Below are positions 16,705 through 26,029 of a DNA stretch of 64,000 bases, in pieces (within the stretch, counting starts at the first letter, position 1; each line of letters begins with the position of its first letter). The translations under genes were made by a program, and so were the position numbers. The stretch lies in contig JAHBUK010000003.1 in the NCBI GenBank assembly GCA_019638115.1, positions 62,001-126,000 of the forward strand, written 5' to 3'. This DNA is from Flavobacteriales bacterium (GTDB lineage Bacteria > Bacteroidota > Bacteroidia > Flavobacteriales_F > PHOS-HE28). Under the pieces are notes generated by a model. The model searched no databases, was not told the DNA's origin, and saw nothing but the letters and a program-made list of their open reading frames with translations.

Positions 16705-18351
16705 ATGAGAACTAGTTACCTCCGCTCACTGCTGGCTTTCGTGTTCATCAGCTTCATCGCCCTTGGAGCCAAGGCCCAAGGCACCTATTCAAGCAGCTTG
16801 CCCACCATGCAGGGCTATGGCCTCACGAGTTGGACCGCTTTCACCTTTACGGCCACACCAGCGACCACGGGTGAGGCAGTGCTCTCTTTCCAATGGCTTG
16901 GTTGCTATCAATCCGGCTTCAGCGGTACCGGCATTGCCATGGAGCTGCGCACTGGCGCCAGCACCTATGTTCCGGTGCATACGGAAACCGGGGTGCTGGT
17001 CTCGTGCTCGTTCCAAACGCGTACGGTGACCATTTCCGCCAGCACTTTGGCTGCTGCCATGGCGTATGCAGGGGGCAACAGCGTGCAAGGCCGTGTTCGC
17101 ATCACCGATGCTTGCGCCGCTGGTGTGGGCTGTTCGTTCTACAACGATCCCGTCCTGCAGAACTTCACGATGAACTACACGGTGGTGTCGGCCAACTTCA
17201 CCTCGCCGGACGCCACCATCTGCCCGGGCGGTGTGGTGCAATTCACCGATGCCAGCCTGAACGTGCCCTCGGCTTATGCGTGGTCCTTTCCCGGAGGCAC
17301 CCCGGATACCAGCAACCTGGCCAACCCCGTGGTGCAGTATTCCGCACCGGGCACCTACCCCGTTACGCTGGAGGTGACCACGGCCGATGGACCCAGCACG
17401 ATCACCCGCCCGGCCTTCGTTACCGTGTACAACTTGCCGAACGCTTTTGCCGGTATCGACCAAACGGTCTGCGCCGGAGCCAACGCCCAGCTGCAAGCCA
17501 GCGGCGGCACCAGCTACCAGTGGATCCCCACCACCGGACTTTCCAACGCCACCATCTCCAACCCGGTGGCCACCATCTCCAATTCCACAGCGTACACGGT
17601 GATCGTCACTTCCGCGCAGGGCTGCGAAGCTTCTGATGCCGTGCTGCTCACCGTGACACCGCTGCCGCAGATCGCTATCCAGTCCGCCGGAACCGCGCTG
17701 TGCGGCAACGATACATTGGACGTTACGGTGAGTGGCGCATCGCTCTATACCTGGTCGCCGAACCTCTTCATCAGCAGCAATACCGGGGCCTCCGTACAAG
17801 TGTGGCCGCCAGCGACATTCTCCTGGACGGTGACCGGCACCGACCTGAACGGCTGCATTGGATCGAACACCTTGGATGTGACCGTCTCGCCTGCACCGAC
17901 AACACCGCTCATCACCTGGGCGGACATGGTGCTTTCCTCCAGCGCTGCCGAGGGCTACCAGTGGTACATGGACGGAACCCCGATCCCCGATGCCACCGAA
18001 CAGGAGCACACCCCGCTGGAGAATGGTACATACACGGTGGTGACCACCGATGCGAACGGCTGCTCCGCGAGCAGTGCGCCCTATTTCTTCGGAAGCACCG
18101 GGATCAACGGCAACGATGCCACGCAGATCACCTTGGTGCCACAACCCGCCAGCGATCGGTTGCAGGTGCGCGGCGCCGATGCCGGCACGCACTACCGCTT
18201 GATCGATGCCCAGGGACGCTTGGTCGCGGAAGGCAGCATCAATGGCAACACGCACGACATTGCCGTGCAGCACCTGGCCGTTGGTATGCACACGCTGCTG
18301 CTCACGCACAAGGACCACACTACCCGCTTGCCGGTGCTGATCGGCCGTTGA
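16705..18351 (+). CDS. Secreted PKD-domain protein with T9SS sorting domain (cassette copy 1)
   Basis: The ATG at 16705 gives 548 residues with a signal peptide (LLAFVFISFIALGAKAQ). An N-terminal domain of about 160 residues (GTYSSSLPTMQGYGL ... DPVLQNFTMNYTVVSA) is shared with the protein at 21589 and not recognised by me. Next come a PKD domain (CPGGVVQFTDAS ... YAWSFPGGTPDTS ... YPVTLEVTT), two Ig-like 'IDQTVCAGANAQLQASGG' type modules, and a degenerate T9SS sorting domain (ITLVPQPASDRLQVRG ... LPVLIGR). It heads a cassette with a histidine kinase and LytTR regulator, so it may be a surface sensor partner or target of that pair (inference). Confidence 0.82.
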   Translation: MRTSYLRSLLAFVFISFIALGAKAQGTYSSSLPTMQGYGLTSWTAFTFTATPATTGEAVLSFQWLGCYQSGFSGTGIAMELRTGASTYVPVHTETGVLVSCSFQTRTVTISASTLAAAMAYAGGNSVQGRVRITDACAAGVGCSFYNDPVLQNFTMNYTVVSANFTSPDATICPGGVVQFTDASLNVPSAYAWSFPGGTPDTSNLANPVVQYSAPGTYPVTLEVTTADGPSTITRPAFVTVYNLPNAFAGIDQTVCAGANAQLQASGGTSYQWIPTTGLSNATISNPVATISNSTAYTVIVTSAQGCEASDAVLLTVTPLPQIAIQSAGTALCGNDTLDVTVSGASLYTWSPNLFISSNTGASVQVWPPATFSWTVTGTDLNGCIGSNTLDVTVSPAPTTPLITWADMVLSSSAAEGYQWYMDGTPIPDATEQEHTPLENGTYTVVTTDANGCSASSAPYFFGSTGINGNDATQITLVPQPASDRLQVRGADAGTHYRLIDAQGRLVAEGSINGNTHDIAVQHLAVGMHTLLLTHKDHTTRLPVLIGR

Positions 18352-18354
18352 TCC

Positions 18355-18690
18355 ATGGGCATGCATTGCGACATGGAATGGCGAAGGCCTTCCTCAGGAC
18401 CCCGCAAGCGGTATCTGGTAGCGCTGGTGCTGGGATACGGGTCGGCACTTTGCCTGCTGGCCCAAGCCCCCGGTCACAACAATGCTTGGCAACCTGCCGA
18501 TTGGATGCTGAACGAAAGGTCGGACGCACGTTGCACCGATGGGATGGACAACTGCTTCACCGGGGCATGCTTTGCTGGTAACGACCACGGTACCGTTGGC
18601 CATTTCACGGAGTATCAGGATAGGGTGATCGACAGCGCCGTCGGCATCGCTGCGTTCCATTCAAGCAAGGCGTGCGTAGTTGTACCATGA
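18355..18690 (+). CDS. Small secreted cysteine-containing protein, uncharacterised (coupled to kinase gene)
   Basis: This 111-codon frame (or 109 from the second ATG at 18361) starts 3 bp after the PKD gene. Its TGA overlaps the ATG of the kinase gene (ATGA at 18687-18690), which suggests translational coupling. A basic stretch and hydrophobic segment (RKRYLVALVLGYGSALCLLAQA) look like a signal peptide. The mature part has CTDGMDNCFTGACF and one more Cys near the end. No family is recognised and the second cassette copy lacks it. It could also be the remnant of a longer secreted gene. Confidence 0.45.
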   Translation: MGMHCDMEWRRPSSGPRKRYLVALVLGYGSALCLLAQAPGHNNAWQPADWMLNERSDARCTDGMDNCFTGACFAGNDHGTVGHFTEYQDRVIDSAVGIAAFHSSKACVVVP

Positions 18691-20639
18691 TCGATACGCG
18701 GGGCCTGGGCCGGAACATACTTCTCGTACTGCTTGCAGCGAAATTGCTGGCCTGCGGAGAAGGTCCGTCCGGATATTCGCCGACGGACAAGTTGGCGTTG
18801 GATACGATCACCTTCCGCGCTGAACTGGACAGTGCGAGGATCTTTTTCCGCACCGGCAGGGTCCAAGAGGCCGACAGCTTGCTGAGGCCGATCCTGCGCC
18901 ACACCAACGGGGTGCCGGAATTGCGGAAGCAGCGGATGCATGCGCTTGCCCTCAAAGGGCAGATCCATCAGCGCAGTTCCCAACTGGACAGTGCGATGCT
19001 CTACAACAGGGAGCTGATGGCCGTCGCAGTGGCCGCGAGCGACACCTTCTGGATCGCCGGGGCGCACACCAACATCGGTGTGGTCCATGAGATACGGGGC
19101 GAATACGCCGAAGCGCTCAAAGAGGGACTGGCCTCTTTGCATCTGAAGGAATTGCGAGGGGACAGCATTGCAATGGCCCGCACCCTGCACAACATCAGTC
19201 TGTTGCAATGGCGCCGCGACAGCCTTGTTCAAGCCCTCGATTTCCTGCAGCGCAGCATCGCCATCAAGCGTAAACTGGACCCCGGTTCCGTTCACAGCAG
19301 CCTCAACGGTCTGGGGGTTTTGCTGATCGAAGCGGGTGAACTGGATTCGGCCGTTGTGGTGCTGAAGGAGAGCCTGGCAAAGGAGGACAGCTTGGATGAT
19401 GGTGCTGAACGGGAAATGCAACTCAGCAACCTGGGTCTGGTGTTCGAGCGAAAGGGCATGCTTGACAGTGCCGCCCACTTCTATTCGGAAGCACTCGATT
19501 TTTCGCGGGAGCACGGCAACTACGAGGTGGAGATCCGTTCCCTGTACGGCCTCGGTGATGTGCGACGGGCACAGGGCCGCTACAACGAGGCAAAGGCGCT
19601 GTTGGATAGCAGCCTCGCAATCTCCAAGCGCATCGACTCCATGGAGGACATGAAGGAGGCGCATATCTCACTCGTGTACCTGTACGAGCACCTGAACGAT
19701 CCGGCCAATGCGCTGCGACACTTCCGCAGCTACCATACCCTGCGCGACACGCTGATGAACGCCGAGGTGACCGGTCGCATGGCCGAGCTGGGCCTGCGCT
19801 ATGACAGCGAGAAGAAGGACCGCGAGAACGCCGAGCTGCGTGCGCAACAGGAGCTGGCCGAGCTGCGTGCCGACCGCAACAGCGCCATCGCCATCGGAAC
19901 CGGTATGCTGGCCCTGGCGCTCATCGTGCTGGGCTGGACCATGCTGCAGCGCAACAGGCAGCGCGCACGCCAGCGTGAAGCCGAGTTGGAGCAACAGGCC
20001 CTGCGCTTGCAGATGGACCCGCACTTCCTCTTCAACGCATTGAACACCGTTCCCGGACTCTATGCCAGCGGTGATCCCGCAGCCGCCAACGACCACGTGG
20101 GCCACCTCTCAAAATTCCTGCGCCTGGTGCTGGAGACCAGCCGCCGCCGCACCATTTCGCTGGCGCAGGAACTCGAACTGGTTGAACACTACCTGCAGAT
20201 CTGCGCCAATCGCCGGCCGGACAAATTCACCTGGGAGCTGAAGGTGATGCCCTATGTGCGTCCGGACCGGCTGGCCGTTCCACCGATGCTCATCCAGCCC
20301 GTGGTGGAGAATGCTTTGGAGCACGGTTTCAAAGGCGTACAGAAAGGGCATTTGAGCGTGTTGGTCGACCTGGCCGGAAGTGTGTTGCACCTGGAAGTGC
20401 AGGACAACGGTATCGGTCGCAAAGCCGCAGCACAGCGACCCTCCAGGCACCCTGGTGCATCCATGGGCATCGATCTGGTAAGGCAGCGGATCATGCTCTT
20501 TGACAAACACGCGAACGGAAGCGATGCAGTGCAGGTGAAGGACGGAAGCCCCGTCGATCCATCGCGCCCGGGCACCACCGTTACCTTGCGCTTCAGACCA
20601 CAGATCCAGACCGAACATGCTGAAGCTCGCGATCGTTGA
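18687..20639 (+). CDS. TPR-containing LytS-type histidine kinase, lipoprotein-like N-terminus (cassette copy 1)
   Basis: The ATG at 18687 gives 650 residues; a GTG at 18672 is possible but less likely. The signal sequence ends in KLLACGE, a lipobox-like LxAC. Residues about 45-370 form some eight TPR-like helical pairs (for example GEYAEALKEGLASLHLKE). A transmembrane helix (AIAIGTGMLALALIVLGW) follows, then a coiled linker, then the His_kinase domain with the phospho-acceptor in MDPHFLFNALNTV and an HATPase_c domain (PMLIQPVVENALEHG, QDNGIGRK). It should phosphorylate the LytTR regulator encoded with a 23-bp overlap downstream. The stimulus is unknown; TPRs lie on the extracytoplasmic side if the signal peptide is used. 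Confidence 0.88.
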   Translation: MIDTRGLGRNILLVLLAAKLLACGEGPSGYSPTDKLALDTITFRAELDSARIFFRTGRVQEADSLLRPILRHTNGVPELRKQRMHALALKGQIHQRSSQLDSAMLYNRELMAVAVAASDTFWIAGAHTNIGVVHEIRGEYAEALKEGLASLHLKELRGDSIAMARTLHNISLLQWRRDSLVQALDFLQRSIAIKRKLDPGSVHSSLNGLGVLLIEAGELDSAVVVLKESLAKEDSLDDGAEREMQLSNLGLVFERKGMLDSAAHFYSEALDFSREHGNYEVEIRSLYGLGDVRRAQGRYNEAKALLDSSLAISKRIDSMEDMKEAHISLVYLYEHLNDPANALRHFRSYHTLRDTLMNAEVTGRMAELGLRYDSEKKDRENAELRAQQELAELRADRNSAIAIGTGMLALALIVLGWTMLQRNRQRARQREAELEQQALRLQMDPHFLFNALNTVPGLYASGDPAAANDHVGHLSKFLRLVLETSRRRTISLAQELELVEHYLQICANRRPDKFTWELKVMPYVRPDRLAVPPMLIQPVVENALEHGFKGVQKGHLSVLVDLAGSVLHLEVQDNGIGRKAAAQRPSRHPGASMGIDLVRQRIMLFDKHANGSDAVQVKDGSPVDPSRPGTTVTLRFRPQIQTEHAEARDR

Positions 20640-21354
20640 CGACGAAGCGCCCGCCCGCGCCAGCCTCCGTGCAGCATTGGCCGGTATCCCTCTGGAAATG
20701 GAGGTGGTGGGCGAGGCCCAGAGCGTGGCGGAGGCCGTGGAGCTCATCAACAGCAAACGCCCCGATGTGGTACTGCTCGACATCTGGATGGATGACGGTA
20801 CCGGTTTCGATGTGCTCGATCGTACGGACCACGATGCCACGCGCGTGGTCTTCGTCACCGCCTTCGATCACCATGCGGTGCAAGCCTTCAAGCGCGGTGC
20901 CTTGCACTACCTGCTGAAGCCTGTGGTGCGCGCCGATCTGCAGGATGCGCTGGAACGTGCCGCTGCGGCTCCCGCACCCAATACCGAGCTGGTGGACCAT
21001 GCGCGTCGTGCACTCATCGATCGCATCGTCATCCCCACGGCCGAAGGCTTCCACATTCTAACTCCGGACGAGATCGTGCGCTGCGAGAGCGACGGCAACT
21101 ACACGCGTTTCCACCTCGTGAACGGCGACCGTGTGGTGGCTTCCCGCACCCTGAAGGATTTCGAAGGCCAGCTCCTGCCCTTCGGATACATGCGCGTACA
21201 CCTCTCGCACCTGGTGAACATGGCGCAGGTGAAAATGTACCTGCACCGCGACGGCGGCACGCTGGTGCTGGCCAATGGCCACGAGGTGCCCGTAAGCCAC
21301 CGCCGCCGCAACGAAGTGCTGGAAACGCTTGGGCGGAAGGGGGTGAAGGGCTGA
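20617..21354 (+). CDS. LytTR-family response regulator (cassette copy 1)
   Basis: The 245-residue protein has a receiver domain with acidic pocket VDDEAPAR, the phospho-acceptor Asp in VVLLDIWMDD, Thr in FVTAFD and Lys in LLKPV. The C-terminal LytTR DNA-binding domain has EIVRCESDGNYTRFHLVNGD and YMRVHLSHLVNMAQV. The first codons overlap the kinase gene, so the pair is translationally coupled. Targets are not visible; LytTR sites are paired short repeats that I could not identify nearby. Confidence 0.93.
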   Translation: MLKLAIVDDEAPARASLRAALAGIPLEMEVVGEAQSVAEAVELINSKRPDVVLLDIWMDDGTGFDVLDRTDHDATRVVFVTAFDHHAVQAFKRGALHYLLKPVVRADLQDALERAAAAPAPNTELVDHARRALIDRIVIPTAEGFHILTPDEIVRCESDGNYTRFHLVNGDRVVASRTLKDFEGQLLPFGYMRVHLSHLVNMAQVKMYLHRDGGTLVLANGHEVPVSHRRRNEVLETLGRKGVKG

Positions 21355-21359
21355 TCCAT

Positions 21360-21486
21360 GTCCGATCGCCATCGGACCCATTGCCCTCGTGGTCGAGGGC
21401 TTGGACGAATGGGCAATGAACTAAATGAACGGGCCATGCTCGGATGCGATCGCTTGCCCGAACGTTGATCGGTCAACGGGCGATCG
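21360..21486. promoter_or_regulatory. Cluster of hairpins between the two sensor cassettes
   Basis: The 234-bp gap holds GTCCGAT-CGCC-ATCGGAC (21360-21377), CCCTCG-TGGT-CGAGGG (21384-21399) overlapping a longer alternative CATTGCCC/GGGCAATG (21379-21386 and 21411-21418), and a compound stem CGATCG..GCCCG / CGGGC..CGATCG (21447-21486) that also contains CGTTGA-TCGG-TCAACG. The first could end transcription of cassette 1. The others may be regulator sites for cassette 2; their role is inferred. Confidence 0.45.
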
Positions 21487-21588
21487 GCCGGACCGGACAT
21501 TTACTCGTTCGCAGCACCTTGGTCCGCTAGGGTAACTCAGATTTGCGGCATTGTCACATCTGCACGAGTGATCCATACCCCCAAGACC

Positions 21589-23358
21589 ATGCGCGTTCTG
21601 CTTCCAGCCCTCTGCTTTTTCATCGCCACTGCCGCATACGGCCAAGCAACATATTCCGGCAATGCCTCCGGCATATTGTCGGGTCCCGGCATGAACAGTT
21701 GGTCACCCTTCACCTTCAATAACACACCTGCCACGTTCGGGGATGCTACCATCACCTTCCGCTGGGCGGCATGCACCACCGGCGGCGGCAACAGGATCGA
21801 CATAGAACTGCGCACCGGAACGAACACCTACGTATCGGTCTATGTAGAATCGGGCAACACTCAGAGCTGCACATATCTACATCGATCCGCTACCATTTCC
21901 GAAACGCAGCTCCGCAATGCATTGAACTATGGTGCCGGCACCGTACAAGGACGTGCCCGCATCCTCGATAATTGTTCCCCGGGCATCGGTTGCAGCTTTA
22001 ATGATCCGGTCCTGAGCCAGTTCAACATGAGCTACATCGTGCAATCCGCATACTTCACATCGCCCGGCGCATCCATCTGCCCTGGTTCCACGGTGCAATT
22101 CAACGACCAAAGCATCAACAACCCCACCGGCTACGAATGGAGCTTTCCCGGAGGTACGCCGGCCACCAGCAGCCTGCCCAACCCCGTGGTGCAATACCCC
22201 ACGACCGGCAACTACAACGTCACGCTCACGGTTACCAATAGTGCTGGCACCAGCACCGTTACCCGCAACAACTTCGTTACCGTACATGCCTTGCCCAATG
22301 CATTCGCGGGTATCGATCAGACGGTATGCGCGGGCAACACGGCACAGTTGCAGGCCAGCGGGGGGAGCACTTACCTCTGGATGCCGTCCACCGGGCTGTC
22401 GAACCCCGCCATTGCCAACCCGGTAGCTTCGCCATCCAGTACTTCCACATGGACCGTGATCGTTACTTCCCCACAGGGTTGCCAGGCCAGCGATGCGGTC
22501 ACCATAGCAGTGACGCCACAACCGCAGATCGCACTCACGCCTGCGGACGGCGTGTTATGCCAAGGCGATACGCTCAGTCTGCAAGCCCAAGGCGCGGACC
22601 TCTACACCTGGTCGCCCAACCTGTTCATCAGTTCGGCCAGTGGTAGCAATGTGCAGGTGTGGCCAGTGGGCACCTTCACATGGACCGTCACCGGATCGGA
22701 CCTGAACGGCTGCACCGGACAGGCCACTACAACGGTAACCGTAGGAGCGGCATCGCAGCCTTCCACCACCACGGAGCAAGCGTGCATCAGCTACACCTGG
22801 AACGGGCAGACCTATACCGAGAGCGGTTCGTATTCCCTTGCGCTTTCCAACGCCTTCGGGTGCGATAGCATCGCCAACCTGGAGCTGACCATTACCCCGG
22901 TGGATACCGCTGTGTTCCTTGCCGGTGCCACGCTTACGGTGCATCAAGAAGCAGCCGAATACCAGTGGCTGGATTGCGCCAACGGCAATGCGCTCATCGC
23001 AGGAGCAACGGAACAGTCATTCACGCCGGAACAGAACGGGGTGTATGCCGTGCAGGTATCGGTGAACGGATGCAGCGAAGTAAGCGGATGCCATGTCGTC
23101 CTATCGACTGGTATTTCCGACTCCCGCAACACGAACTACCGGGTGTTCCCGGTGCCGGCCCACGACCACGCCGTTATTGAGTCCGATGGTCCTCTTGGCC
23201 TCGTGCATTTGTGCGATGTAAGCGGTCGTGTGGTTCGGTCCTTCAACGTGCTGGAGCAGCGCATGGTGCTGCCCTTGCAGGGTGTTCCTCAGGGTCCGTA
23301 CTTCCTGCGGATCGAGGGGCCGTCCGGAAACTGGAATGGCCGTATCATCGTGCAGTGA
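21589..23358 (+). CDS. Secreted PKD-domain protein with T9SS sorting domain (cassette copy 2)
   Basis: From the ATG at 21589 the protein has 589 residues and a signal peptide (VLLPALCFFIATAAYG). It repeats the architecture of the protein at 16705: the same N-terminal domain (ATYSGNASGILSGPG ... DPVLSQFNMSYIVQSA), PKD (YEWSFPGGTPATSS), and IDQTVCAGNTAQLQASGG and TWSPNLFISSAS modules. It adds a 'CISYTWNGQTYTESGSY' module before the sorting domain (YRVFPVPAHDHAVIESDG ... GNWNGRIIVQ). Its TGA overlaps the next gene's ATG (TGATG at 23356-23360), so expression with the kinase is coupled. Confidence 0.84.
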   Translation: MRVLLPALCFFIATAAYGQATYSGNASGILSGPGMNSWSPFTFNNTPATFGDATITFRWAACTTGGGNRIDIELRTGTNTYVSVYVESGNTQSCTYLHRSATISETQLRNALNYGAGTVQGRARILDNCSPGIGCSFNDPVLSQFNMSYIVQSAYFTSPGASICPGSTVQFNDQSINNPTGYEWSFPGGTPATSSLPNPVVQYPTTGNYNVTLTVTNSAGTSTVTRNNFVTVHALPNAFAGIDQTVCAGNTAQLQASGGSTYLWMPSTGLSNPAIANPVASPSSTSTWTVIVTSPQGCQASDAVTIAVTPQPQIALTPADGVLCQGDTLSLQAQGADLYTWSPNLFISSASGSNVQVWPVGTFTWTVTGSDLNGCTGQATTTVTVGAASQPSTTTEQACISYTWNGQTYTESGSYSLALSNAFGCDSIANLELTITPVDTAVFLAGATLTVHQEAAEYQWLDCANGNALIAGATEQSFTPEQNGVYAVQVSVNGCSEVSGCHVVLSTGISDSRNTNYRVFPVPAHDHAVIESDGPLGLVHLCDVSGRVVRSFNVLEQRMVLPLQGVPQGPYFLRIEGPSGNWNGRIIVQ

Positions 23359-25304
23359 TGGATCCATGTTCCGGAGCATGCGTTCGTGTGCTTCTGTATT
23401 GCGCACTGGCGCTGTTCACCGCATGCGGTGATGCGGTCCCGCCTTCCCGTGGGGCGGAGCCGGATGACGCGGCATTCGTGACCGAGCTCGCTGAAGCGAA
23501 ATCCATGCTCAGCGAGGGGCGCGTGGATGAAGGTGAAGCGGCGGCACGAGCGGTTCTCAGGGCTGCCCAAAGCAGCGCTGCACTGGTCAAGCAGCAGGTG
23601 CAAGCCTTGTCGTTGCTGGGGCTTGCGCAGCAGCGGCGACATCGGAACGACAGTGCCCTGCACTACTACCGCGAGAGCTTGCGTATGGCCGAAGCGATCG
23701 GCGACACTGCCGGTATTGGTACCGCCTGGCTCAACGTGGGCGTGGCCTTGCAGCGTCTTGGCGATTACGATGCATCGCTGCAAGCCGCTTTGAACGCACT
23801 GCGCATCAAGGAGGCGATGAACGATGAGAGCGGTGCGGCGCGGGTGATGAACAACCTGAGCAACCTCTACTGGCGGCAGAACGATCGGCCAGCGGCCATC
23901 GCCATGCTGCAACGAAGCATCGCCATCAAGCGTGAGCTGCAGGATAGCCTGGGCCTTTCCAACGGCCTCAACGGATTGGCGGTGATGTTGGTGGAGGATG
24001 GCCGCCCCGATACGGCCGTGCTCTTGCTGCGGGAAAGCATCGCCATTCAACGCAGTGTGGCCCCGGATGCGGAACTGCACAGTCAGTTGGTGAACATGGG
24101 CCTGGCATACCACGGTGCGAACAAGCAGGACAGTGCGCTGCATTACTACCACCTCGGCATGGAGGAAGCGCGACAATGGGAGGATCCCTTCGTAGAAGTG
24201 CATGCTTTGTACGGCATGGCCGAGGTGCTTATGGACGCAGGAAAATTCCGTGAGGCCGGACCGTTGCTGGACAGCAGCCTGGCGATCGCGCAGCGCATCG
24301 GATCCGCCGATCTCATCAAGGAAGCCCACGTTTCGCTTGCTCGCCAGCGCGAATCCATGGGCGATCCGATCGCTGCGCTGATGCACGTTCGCAGTTCACA
24401 GCTTCTGAGCGACTCGCTGATGAACGCCGAGAAGGATGCGACCATGAGCGAGCTGCGCGTGCGTTTCGACACGGAGCGGAAGGAACGCGAGAACACTGCA
24501 CTGCGCGCGGCACAGGAGCTTTCCGACCTGCGTGCCGAACGCAACCGCTGGGTGGCCATCGTGGTCGCTGTGCTGGCCATGGCGGGTGGCCTGCTCGCCT
24601 GGGTCATCGTGCAGCGCAACCGTCAACGCGCACGCCAGCGCGAAGCGGACCTGGAGCAGCAAGCCTTGCGTCTCCAGATGGACCCACACTTCCTCTTCAA
24701 CGCATTGAACACGGTGCCCGGCCTCTACGCTGCAGGCGATGCCGCTCTTGCCAATGATCACGTGGCGCACCTGTCGCGCTTCCTGCGCCTGGTGTTGGAA
24801 ACGAGTCGCCGAAGAGCCATCCCCCTGGGGCAGGAGCTGGAGTTGGTGGAGCACTACTTGCGCATCAGTGCCAATCGGCGACCGGACACGTTCACGTGGC
24901 AGGTGAAGGTGATGCCTGATGTGCGCACGGAGCGCGTGGCCATTCCGCCCATGCTGATCCAGCCCTTGGTGGAGAATGCCATCGAACACGGGTTCAACGA
25001 TGAAGAGCCGGGTGAACTGTCCGTGCTAGTAGCCTTGGAAGGCATCCTGCTACGCATCGAAGTGAAGGACAACGGCATGGGCCGATCCGCAGCAGCCGCG
25101 CGACCTTCGCGCCACCAAGGGAATTCCATGGGCATCGATCTGGTACGCAAACGACTGACGCTTTTCGATAAGCGGATGGCACAAAGCGACGCCGTTGAAG
25201 TGCGCGACGAACACGATGCGGACAGGAAGCCGAACGGCACCACCGTGATCCTGCGCCTGCACATCCAGAACCTGAGCGAACATGCTGCGACTGGCGATCA
25301 TTGA
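23358..25304 (+). CDS. TPR-containing LytS-type histidine kinase (cassette copy 2)
   Basis: This 648-residue paralogue of the kinase at 18687 starts at an ATG overlapping the upstream stop codon. The hydrophobic N-terminus ends in ALFTACGD, a weaker lipobox. TPR-like repeats occupy about 50-370, and a membrane helix (WVAIVVAVLAMAGGLLAWVIV) leads to the kinase core with MDPHFLFNALNTV and PMLIQPLVENAIEHG, KDNGMGRS. The kinase and linker parts are close to copy 1, while the TPR part has diverged more. That is expected if each copy senses a different partner. Confidence 0.88.
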   Translation: MDPCSGACVRVLLYCALALFTACGDAVPPSRGAEPDDAAFVTELAEAKSMLSEGRVDEGEAAARAVLRAAQSSAALVKQQVQALSLLGLAQQRRHRNDSALHYYRESLRMAEAIGDTAGIGTAWLNVGVALQRLGDYDASLQAALNALRIKEAMNDESGAARVMNNLSNLYWRQNDRPAAIAMLQRSIAIKRELQDSLGLSNGLNGLAVMLVEDGRPDTAVLLLRESIAIQRSVAPDAELHSQLVNMGLAYHGANKQDSALHYYHLGMEEARQWEDPFVEVHALYGMAEVLMDAGKFREAGPLLDSSLAIAQRIGSADLIKEAHVSLARQRESMGDPIAALMHVRSSQLLSDSLMNAEKDATMSELRVRFDTERKERENTALRAAQELSDLRAERNRWVAIVVAVLAMAGGLLAWVIVQRNRQRARQREADLEQQALRLQMDPHFLFNALNTVPGLYAAGDAALANDHVAHLSRFLRLVLETSRRRAIPLGQELELVEHYLRISANRRPDTFTWQVKVMPDVRTERVAIPPMLIQPLVENAIEHGFNDEEPGELSVLVALEGILLRIEVKDNGMGRSAAAARPSRHQGNSMGIDLVRKRLTLFDKRMAQSDAVEVRDEHDADRKPNGTTVILRLHIQNLSEHAATGDH

Positions 25305-26019
25305 CGACGAAGCGCCGGCCCGGACGAACCTGCGTGCCGCGCTGGGTTCCATTGCCATGGAGGTGGAAGTGGTGGGCGAGGCCAAGAACGTTGCAACGGC
25401 CGTTGAACTGCTGGAGCTCACCCGGCCGGATGTGGTGCTGCTGGACATCTGGTTGGGCGACGGAACCGGCTTCGATGTGATGGAGAAGTTATCGCACCAG
25501 GACACGGCCGTGATCTTCGTTACGGCGTACGATAGCCATGCGGTACGAGCCTTCCAAGCGGGGGCACTGCATTACTTGTTGAAGCCCATTGCGCGCGCTG
25601 AACTGCAAGAGGCTTTGGAGCGTGCTGCCAATGCTCCGCGCCACTCGGAAGGCAGCTTGAAGGAGGTGCGCAAGGTGCTGCTGGACCGCATTACCGTGCC
25701 CACAGCCGAGGGCTTCCATGTGCTTTCGCCGCCCGAGATCGTGCGCTGCGAGAGCGATGGCAACTACACGCGGTTCCACCTGGTGAATGGGGACAAGGTG
25801 CTGGTATCGCGCACCATGAAGGAGTATGATGCGCAGTTGGAGCCACACGGCTTCATGCGGGTACACTTCTCGCACTTGGTGAACATGGCGCAGGTGAGGT
25901 CGTACCTGCACCGCGATGGCGGTTTGCTGGTGCTGGCCAATGGTCACGAAGTACCGGTGAGCCACCGCAGACGTAATGAAGTGCTGGATGTACTTGGGCG
26001 GAAGGGCACAAAGGGTTGA
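25282..26019 (+). CDS. LytTR-family response regulator (cassette copy 2)
   Basis: The 245-residue receiver-LytTR protein (IIDDEAPARTNLR, VVLLDIWLGDGTGFD, FVTAYDSH, LLKPIAR; LytTR part RCESDGNYTRFHLVNGDK) overlaps the kinase gene by 23 bp, exactly as in copy 1. The DNA-binding half is nearly identical to that of copy 1, so the two regulators probably recognise similar sites, which allows cross-talk (inference). Confidence 0.93.
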   Translation: MLRLAIIDDEAPARTNLRAALGSIAMEVEVVGEAKNVATAVELLELTRPDVVLLDIWLGDGTGFDVMEKLSHQDTAVIFVTAYDSHAVRAFQAGALHYLLKPIARAELQEALERAANAPRHSEGSLKEVRKVLLDRITVPTAEGFHVLSPPEIVRCESDGNYTRFHLVNGDKVLVSRTMKEYDAQLEPHGFMRVHFSHLVNMAQVRSYLHRDGGLLVLANGHEVPVSHRRRNEVLDVLGRKGTKG

Positions 26020-26029
26020 TCTTCGGGGC

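Noticed and set aside
18672-18686. GTG start for the first TPR kinase
   Set aside because: ATG at 18687 gives a normal signal sequence and an ATGA junction with the preceding small frame.
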